Assembly (NCBI RefSeq): GCF_016862815.1
Contig: NZ_BONR01000001.1
Coordinates: forward strand, 868,001-932,000
From: Demequina activiva
Lineage (GTDB): Bacteria > Actinomycetota > Actinomycetes > Actinomycetales > Demequinaceae
DNA: 64,000 bases
Direction: 5' to 3'
Shown piece after piece: positions 59,082 through 64,000 of the stretch. A model generated the notes under the pieces. The model was not told where the DNA came from and did not search any database. It worked only from the letters and a program-made list of their open reading frames with translations. The stretch's first letter is position 1. Each line of letters begins with the position of its first letter. Position numbers and translations under genes: made by a program.

Positions 59082-60209
59082 GTGGCTCGACGGCAGTCGC
59101 TCAGCCCGCCGGTGCTCGCGGGCTACACCTACGTACGCCCGTTGGGCTCAGGTGGGTTCTCCGACGTGTTCCTGTTCCAGCAGGAGATGCCGCGCCGGCT
59201 CGTGGCCGTCAAGGTGCTGCTGAGCCGCATCGAGGACGAGGCCGCCGCCCGCGCCCTGGCCGCCGAGGCGGACATCATGGCGAGCCTGAGCGCGCACCCC
59301 GCGATCCTCACCGTCTACCAGGCCTCGGTCGCGCCGGACGGCCGCCCGTACCTCGTGGTCGAGTACTGCCCGGCGTCGCTCACCAACCGCTATCGCAACG
59401 AGCGCATGGCGGTGCCGGAGGTGCTGTCCATCGGCATCAAGATCTCCGCAGCGGTCGAGGCCGCGCATCGCGCCGGGCTGCTGCACCGCGACATCAAGCC
59501 GTCGAACATCCTCGTCACCTCCTTCGGACAGCCGGTGCTGTCCGACTTCGGCGTGGCGACCGCCGTCGCCAACGGCGAGGAGGAGACCATCGCGATGTCC
59601 CCGCCGTGGAGCGCGCCCGAGGTCGTCGAGCGGCGCACGTCCGGCACCGTCGCGACGGAGGTGTGGGCGCTCGCGGCCACGGTCTACACGCTGCTCGCGC
59701 AGCGCGGGCCGTTCGATGGCGCGGACGGCCGTCGTGGGGACGAGAGCCAGCTGCGTGCGCGCATCGCGCGAGCCAAGTACACGCCCATCGGCCGCTCGGA
59801 CATCCCGCCCACCCTGGAGCGTGCGCTGGAGGGTGGCATGCGCAAGCTGCCCGGCGACCGCTACCCCAGCGCGCTCGCGTTCGGGCAGGCCCTGCAGGCG
59901 GTCGAGCAGGAGCTGGGACTTCCCGTGACGCCGCTCGACGTGCCCACCGAGGAGTGGGCCCAGGCGACGGCGAGCGCCCCCAGCCCGGACGGCCCGCGTG
60001 CGCCCGCGCGTTCCACGGTGCCCGTCGAGTCGCGGCGGCTGCGCCGGGACGATGCGGGCGGCAGCAGGGCCGGCACCCGCGCCGGCACCAAGACGCGCCA
60101 TGAGGCGGAGGCCAATCGCGTGGGCCGCGGCATCGCGATCGCCGCGCTCGTGGCGGGCGCGGCGGCGATCGGCGTGCTCGTGACCATCCTTCTCGTGGCG
60201 GGGCAGTAG
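59082..60209 (+). CDS. Membrane Ser/Thr protein kinase
   Basis: A 375-residue kinase distinct from pknA/pknB. The glycine loop is LGSGGFSDVFLF, the ATP lysine lies in VAVKVLL, the catalytic loop is HRDIKPSNILV, then DFG and PWSAPEVVE. After the kinase domain come a Pro/Ala/Arg-rich linker and a single C-terminal helix (GIAIAALVAGAAAIGVLVTIL) with almost no exported part. It precedes, by three bases, the giant Ig-like-domain protein, which is the likely signalling partner or substrate. The start is GTG 59082 with GGGGAGG upstream; TAGAGT at 59010-59015 is a possible -10. Confidence 0.88.
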   Translation: MARRQSLSPPVLAGYTYVRPLGSGGFSDVFLFQQEMPRRLVAVKVLLSRIEDEAAARALAAEADIMASLSAHPAILTVYQASVAPDGRPYLVVEYCPASLTNRYRNERMAVPEVLSIGIKISAAVEAAHRAGLLHRDIKPSNILVTSFGQPVLSDFGVATAVANGEEETIAMSPPWSAPEVVERRTSGTVATEVWALAATVYTLLAQRGPFDGADGRRGDESQLRARIARAKYTPIGRSDIPPTLERALEGGMRKLPGDRYPSALAFGQALQAVEQELGLPVTPLDVPTEEWAQATASAPSPDGPRAPARSTVPVESRRLRRDDAGGSRAGTRAGTKTRHEAEANRVGRGIAIAALVAGAAAIGVLVTILLVAGQ

Positions 60210-60212
60210 GAC

Positions 60213-63200
60213 GTGAGCGCAGTCGACTCCGGCGTGGGCCGGGCCACCGCCGCGCGCTGGCGCCTCGCACGCCGCATCGGCGTGGGACTGCTGGTGGGCG
60301 TGGTGGCCGTGGGCGCGGTGGTCGCGCCGGGCTTCGACGAGCGCGAGGTGGAGCCGGACAACCCGTCGGTGTGGGCGCTGCAGACCGCGACGGGAGAGCG
60401 CTTCGCGCGCGTCAACACGGTGGTCTCCGAGCTGGACACGGTCAAGGACGTGAGCTCGCCCAGCGACATCATCCAGGCCGAGGACCGCCTGCTGGTGTAC
60501 TCCGACAACCTGGCGTCCGTCACCACGGTCGACGTGGCGCGCCCCGTGGACATCGACGAGGCGGCCGAGGGCATGGCGGCGACGCCCGCCGGGACGGACG
60601 TGGTGGTTCACGCCGGGGACTGGGTGGCCTACCTGACGGACACCGGTGAGGTGCTCGCGGGCCAGGTCTCCAGCGGCGCCGCGGTCACGCCGAGCCCGAT
60701 CGATCCCTACCGCGACGTGGTGGTGGGCGAGGGAGAGGACCGGCCGCAGTTCCGCGCGGTGGCGGTCGCGGTCACGGCCGATGGCAGGGTCGCGGCGTAC
60801 TCGGCGGAGCGGCGCTCCGTGTTCGTCGCGGACCTGCGTGACGGAGCGCGCCCGGAGGAGATGGCGCTGCCCGAGGGACCCGCGTCGGAGGACGCGCAGA
60901 TCACGTTCGCGGGGGACCGGTGGGCGGTCCTGGAGCCCGAGACGGGGCTGGTGTGGATCCAGGATCTTGCGGAGCCGGTGGCGACCTCCGCCGCGACGGG
61001 CGCGCGGCTGCAGGCCTCCACTGACTCGGCATCGAGCGTGGTGGTGGCGGACGAGTTCGGGGCGATCTCGGTGCCGCTCGACGGTACGGCTCCCGCACGG
61101 GTGCACGGCTCCACGGAGCTGGCGCTCGGCGAGCCGGCGCAGCCCGTCGCCATGCCGGGCTCAGGCGTGGTGGTGGGTGCGTGGCTGCCGGTGGGCGAGG
61201 GGCCCGGCACGCTGTGGATGTCGAACGGCACCACGACCACGCTCGACTACGGCGAGGGGACCCTGGGCGAGCGTCGCAGCCCGCAGCTGCGCAGCAACGG
61301 CTCGCGGGTGGTGCTGAACGAGACGCGGTCCGGCTGGGTGTGGGCAGTCCCGTCGGGTGCGCTCCTGCCTTCCTCCCAGCAATGGGTCGCCGATGAGGAC
61401 GACGTCGCGTCCGCGCCGGACGAGGAGGTCGCGACGCAGGTCGCGGAGCCGCGCGCGCCGGTGGCCGCGGACGACTCGTTCGGCGTGCGCGCCGGCCGGC
61501 AGGTCATGATCCCGGTGCTGCTGAACGACCACGACGCGAACGAGGACATCCTGACCGTGGTGCCCGGCTCAGCGGCGGGCCTGGACCCCAGCTTCGGCAC
61601 GCTGTCGACGTCCGATGACGACCAGGCCATCGTGGTGGACGTGGCTCCCGGTGCGACCGGCAGCGCGACGTTCACGTACGTGGTCTCGGACGGCACCACG
61701 GACGACGGCCTGCAGTCCGCTCCCGCCACGGTCACCCTCACGATCAAGGATCTTGACGAGAACTCCGCTCCCGTGTGGTGCGGCGTCGAGAACTGTCGCA
61801 TCACCTGGCCCAGCCCGCAGGTCGCGCCTGGCGGCACCGTCTCCGCGGACGTGCTCAATGGCTGGGTGGACCCCGAGGGCGACCCCATCTATCTGGTCTC
61901 CGCGACCACGGACGCGACCGTGGGGCTGGTCGCGGCGTCGCCGGAGGGGCAGGTGTTCTTCCAGCACACCAACGCCTCCTCCACCGAGTCCGGAGCGGTG
62001 CCCGTCGAGGTGACGGTCTCCGACTCCCACGGCGCCCAGGCGTCGCGCCCGCTCACGATCGCCGTGCTGGGCGAGCCGCAGCTGCGCGTCGACGATGTCG
62101 CGGTCACCGTGACGGCCGGGGTCACCGCGACCGTCGACGTCGCGAGCCAGGTCAGCGGCGCGCGCGGCCCGCTCGCCGTCACCGAGGCGGCGATGGGGGT
62201 CGACGACGCCGCGGCGATCTCCGTGGCGCAGGGCCTGATCGGCTTCACGTTCGCCGCCGACGCGCCGGGCTCGTACCTCGTGGACTTCACCGTCACGGAT
62301 GGCGTCGCGGAGACTCGCGGCGTGGCGCGTATCACGGTGATCCCGCCGGAGCAGGAGCGCCTCACCACCCTGCCGCTGACCGCGTTCGTGCGCGCCCGCG
62401 AGGACGCCACGGTCGACGTCCTCTCCGCCGTGACCAATCCCGGCGGCCACGTGCTGCTGCTCAGCGACCTCACCATCGAGCCCGAGGATGGCGCGCAGCT
62501 GTCCGCGGACGTCGTGGGCCACAGCGCACTGCGGATCAGCGGTGAGACCGCCTCCGGCCAGGCGGGACCGCTGGGCGTCGTGTCCTACGAGGTCTCCGAC
62601 GGCAGTGGCCGGGAGGAGGCGTCCGTGCGCGGCGAGATCACCGTGATCCTGCTGGGATCGGACTCGCCCACCACGCCGCTCGCGGTGGACGACTCCATCA
62701 CGGTGCGGGTGGGGACGCAGGCGGACATCGCCGTGCTCGCCAACGACGTGGGTCCGGCCGGCAACGTCATCGCGCTCGATGCTGACTCGGTGGAGTCGGA
62801 CCCGGGCTCCGGGCTCGCGTTCCCCGCCGGCACCCGGATCCGCTACCTCGCGCCCGACCAGCCGGGCGTGTACGAGATCCGCTACGCCGCCTACGTGCTG
62901 GGCTACCCCACCCAGCAGGACACGGCGCGCGTGGTGGTCACGGTGCTCGCGTCGGACACCAACCAGCCCCCCACGCCGCGCACCCTGAGCGGACGCGTCG
63001 CATCGGGCGAGTCCGTGCGCCTGCCGTTCGTGGGCACCGGGATCGACCCCGACGGCGACACGGTCGCGCTGCAGCGCGTGGAGACCCAGCCGGCGTCGGG
63101 CTCGGCGCGCGTGTCCTCCGACGGTCAGGAGATCGTCTACAGCGCGGACCCGGGATTCTCGGGACAGGTCGCGTTCACGTACAGCGTGGTCGACGCGCGC

Positions 63201-64000
63201 GGCCAGAGCGCCGTGGGCACGGTCGCGGTGGGCGTGCTCGCGGCGGATGTCGACCCCCGTCCCGTCACGTACTCGGACTACGTGCAGGCGCAGGTGGGCC
63301 CGGACAGGCGGGTGCTGATCAGCCCGCTGACGAACGACATCGATCTCGCGGGCGGCGAGCTCGAGCTGATCGAGGCGACACCTGACGCCGCGCCGGGCTC
63401 TGCGGAGCACGCAGACCTCGCGGAGCGGCTGGTCGGGATCGAGGACGGTCGCGTCGAGATGCTGGTGGGCGAGGAGCCGGGGACCTACTCCTACGTGTAC
63501 TCGGTGCGCAACCAGGGCGGCAGCACCGCGATCGGCCGCATCATCCTCAAGGCGGTGCGCGAGCCGATCGCGGACGTCCCCATCGTGCTGGACACGGTGC
63601 TCACCGCGGAGAACAGGGAGCAGTTCGAGACCGGGGTCGACGTGCTCACGGACAAGGTCTCGTGGGGATCAGGGGACGCCTCGACGCTCACGCTGTCTCT
63701 GTGGGGAGACCCTCAGGACCTCACCGTGTCCGGCCGTTCGATCTCCGGACCGCTGCCGGAGATGGGCAGGCTCATCCCCTTCCAGCTCGATGGGACGAAC
63801 TTCGCCGGGGAGGCCGTCACCACCTACGGCTTCCTGCGCGTCCCGGGGGAGGAGGACGTGCGTGTCGCCCTCAAGGATCCGTTCACCCCGCCCGAGGTCG
63901 ACGAGGGCGCCTCGGTGACCTTCGATCTGCTCGACCTCATCGCGCTCCCCGAAGGCGTCGAGGTCTCGATCGACGGCGATGGCGTGACCGCGTCCGGGAA
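60213..64000 (+). CDS. Giant Ig-like-repeat surface protein (3' end outside the window)
   Basis: A frame open from GTG 60213 to the window end, 1,262 residues visible. A short Arg-rich cytoplasmic N-terminus precedes one membrane helix (VGLLVGVVAVGAVVAPGF). Residues about 50-400 form a beta-rich, propeller-like domain. Then come tandem bacterial Ig/cadherin-like modules with the D-D-s-x-x-V..G....I-x-V-L-x-N-D pattern, for example VAADDSFGVRAGRQVMIPVL near 419, AVDDSITVRVGTQADIAVLA near 823 and TGIDPDGDTVAL near 935. A type II membrane protein with a long exported region is predicted. Such genes in Actinobacteria often precede MoxR ATPase, DUF58 and transglutaminase genes; those would lie beyond the window. 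Confidence 0.85.
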   Translation, partial: MSAVDSGVGRATAARWRLARRIGVGLLVGVVAVGAVVAPGFDEREVEPDNPSVWALQTATGERFARVNTVVSELDTVKDVSSPSDIIQAEDRLLVYSDNLASVTTVDVARPVDIDEAAEGMAATPAGTDVVVHAGDWVAYLTDTGEVLAGQVSSGAAVTPSPIDPYRDVVVGEGEDRPQFRAVAVAVTADGRVAAYSAERRSVFVADLRDGARPEEMALPEGPASEDAQITFAGDRWAVLEPETGLVWIQDLAEPVATSAATGARLQASTDSASSVVVADEFGAISVPLDGTAPARVHGSTELALGEPAQPVAMPGSGVVVGAWLPVGEGPGTLWMSNGTTTTLDYGEGTLGERRSPQLRSNGSRVVLNETRSGWVWAVPSGALLPSSQQWVADEDDVASAPDEEVATQVAEPRAPVAADDSFGVRAGRQVMIPVLLNDHDANEDILTVVPGSAAGLDPSFGTLSTSDDDQAIVVDVAPGATGSATFTYVVSDGTTDDGLQSAPATVTLTIKDLDENSAPVWCGVENCRITWPSPQVAPGGTVSADVLNGWVDPEGDPIYLVSATTDATVGLVAASPEGQVFFQHTNASSTESGAVPVEVTVSDSHGAQASRPLTIAVLGEPQLRVDDVAVTVTAGVTATVDVASQVSGARGPLAVTEAAMGVDDAAAISVAQGLIGFTFAADAPGSYLVDFTVTDGVAETRGVARITVIPPEQERLTTLPLTAFVRAREDATVDVLSAVTNPGGHVLLLSDLTIEPEDGAQLSADVVGHSALRISGETASGQAGPLGVVSYEVSDGSGREEASVRGEITVILLGSDSPTTPLAVDDSITVRVGTQADIAVLANDVGPAGNVIALDADSVESDPGSGLAFPAGTRIRYLAPDQPGVYEIRYAAYVLGYPTQQDTARVVVTVLASDTNQPPTPRTLSGRVASGESVRLPFVGTGIDPDGDTVALQRVETQPASGSARVSSDGQEIVYSADPGFSGQVAFTYSVVDARGQSAVGTVAVGVLAADVDPRPVTYSDYVQAQVGPDRRVLISPLTNDIDLAGGELELIEATPDAAPGSAEHADLAERLVGIEDGRVEMLVGEEPGTYSYVYSVRNQGGSTAIGRIILKAVREPIADVPIVLDTVLTAENREQFETGVDVLTDKVSWGSGDASTLTLSLWGDPQDLTVSGRSISGPLPEMGRLIPFQLDGTNFAGEAVTTYGFLRVPGEEDVRVALKDPFTPPEVDEGASVTFDLLDLIALPEGVEVSIDGDGVTASG

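Noticed and set aside
1..64000. CRISPR arrays, prophage, integrase or complete insertion sequences
   Set aside because: No regularly spaced direct repeats, transposase, integrase or phage structural proteins were seen on either strand; only the 204-bp element at 50456 hints at mobility.

Overview
The window is about 70% GC, uses strongly G/C-ending codons, and carries the gene order found beside the replication origin of many Actinobacteria: gyrA, a DUF3566 protein, tRNA-Ile, a DLW-39-type micropeptide, tRNA-Ala, cyclophilin, rhomboid, crgA, class E sortase, trpG/pabA, then pknB-pknA-pbpA-rodA-pstP-fhaB-fhaA and tRNA-Leu. With a C50-type carotenoid operon and many leaderless-looking starts, this points to a pigmented member of the Micrococcales (Demequinaceae/Cellulomonadaceae-like). 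The genus is an inference. The window begins inside gyrA and ends inside a very large Ig-like-domain protein.

Layout. 1-5.3 kb: gyrA 3' part, a small membrane protein, a UMF1-type MFS transporter, and an alpha/beta hydrolase coupled to a glycerophosphodiesterase. 5.3-10 kb: a four-module persulfide-handling fusion (CoA-disulfide-reductase-like, rhodanese, TusA, DsrE2) behind a CsoR/CstR-like operator, divergent from furA-katA with a Fur-box promoter. 10-13 kb: DUF3566 protein, two tRNAs, a gamma-glutamylcyclotransferase-like protein and a lipoprotein. 13.1-16.5 kb: divergent glpK and glpD. 16.5-21.3 kb: Ala-rich repeat protein, ppiA, rhomboid, a DnaA-box-like hairpin, crgA, sortase and amidotransferase. 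21.3-26.4 kb: six-gene crt operon (idsA/crtE-crtB-crtI-crtYe-crtYf-crtEb), every junction an ATGA overlap. 26.7-35.2 kb: the Ser/Thr-kinase and elongation operon on the minus strand. 35.2-43 kb: tRNA-Leu, a PfpI protein, a LacI regulator and its sugar ABC importer, an esterase and sucrose phosphorylase. 43-50.5 kb: phosphate transporter, YchJ-like protein, threonine aldolase, YgjV-like fusion, S4 protein, and a thiamine-precursor ABC operon under a TPP riboswitch. 50.4-56 kb: a 204-bp inverted-repeat element, glgP, a polyprenyl-phosphate glycosyltransferase and small membrane proteins. 56-64 kb: gcvP, a membrane Ser/Thr kinase and the giant Ig-like protein.

The strongest unexplained signal is a nonamer, GCATCGGCC/GGCCGATGC. 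I counted 32 copies by eye; base composition predicts about two. The two orientations are balanced. About a third of the copies lie in the roughly 6% of the DNA that is intergenic, and some sit as inverted pairs in terminator-like hairpins just after genes. Inside genes the motif appears only as Ala-Asp-Ala or Ala-Ser-Ala codons. This distribution resembles DNA uptake sequences of Neisseriaceae and Pasteurellaceae, which I do not know to be described in Actinobacteria.
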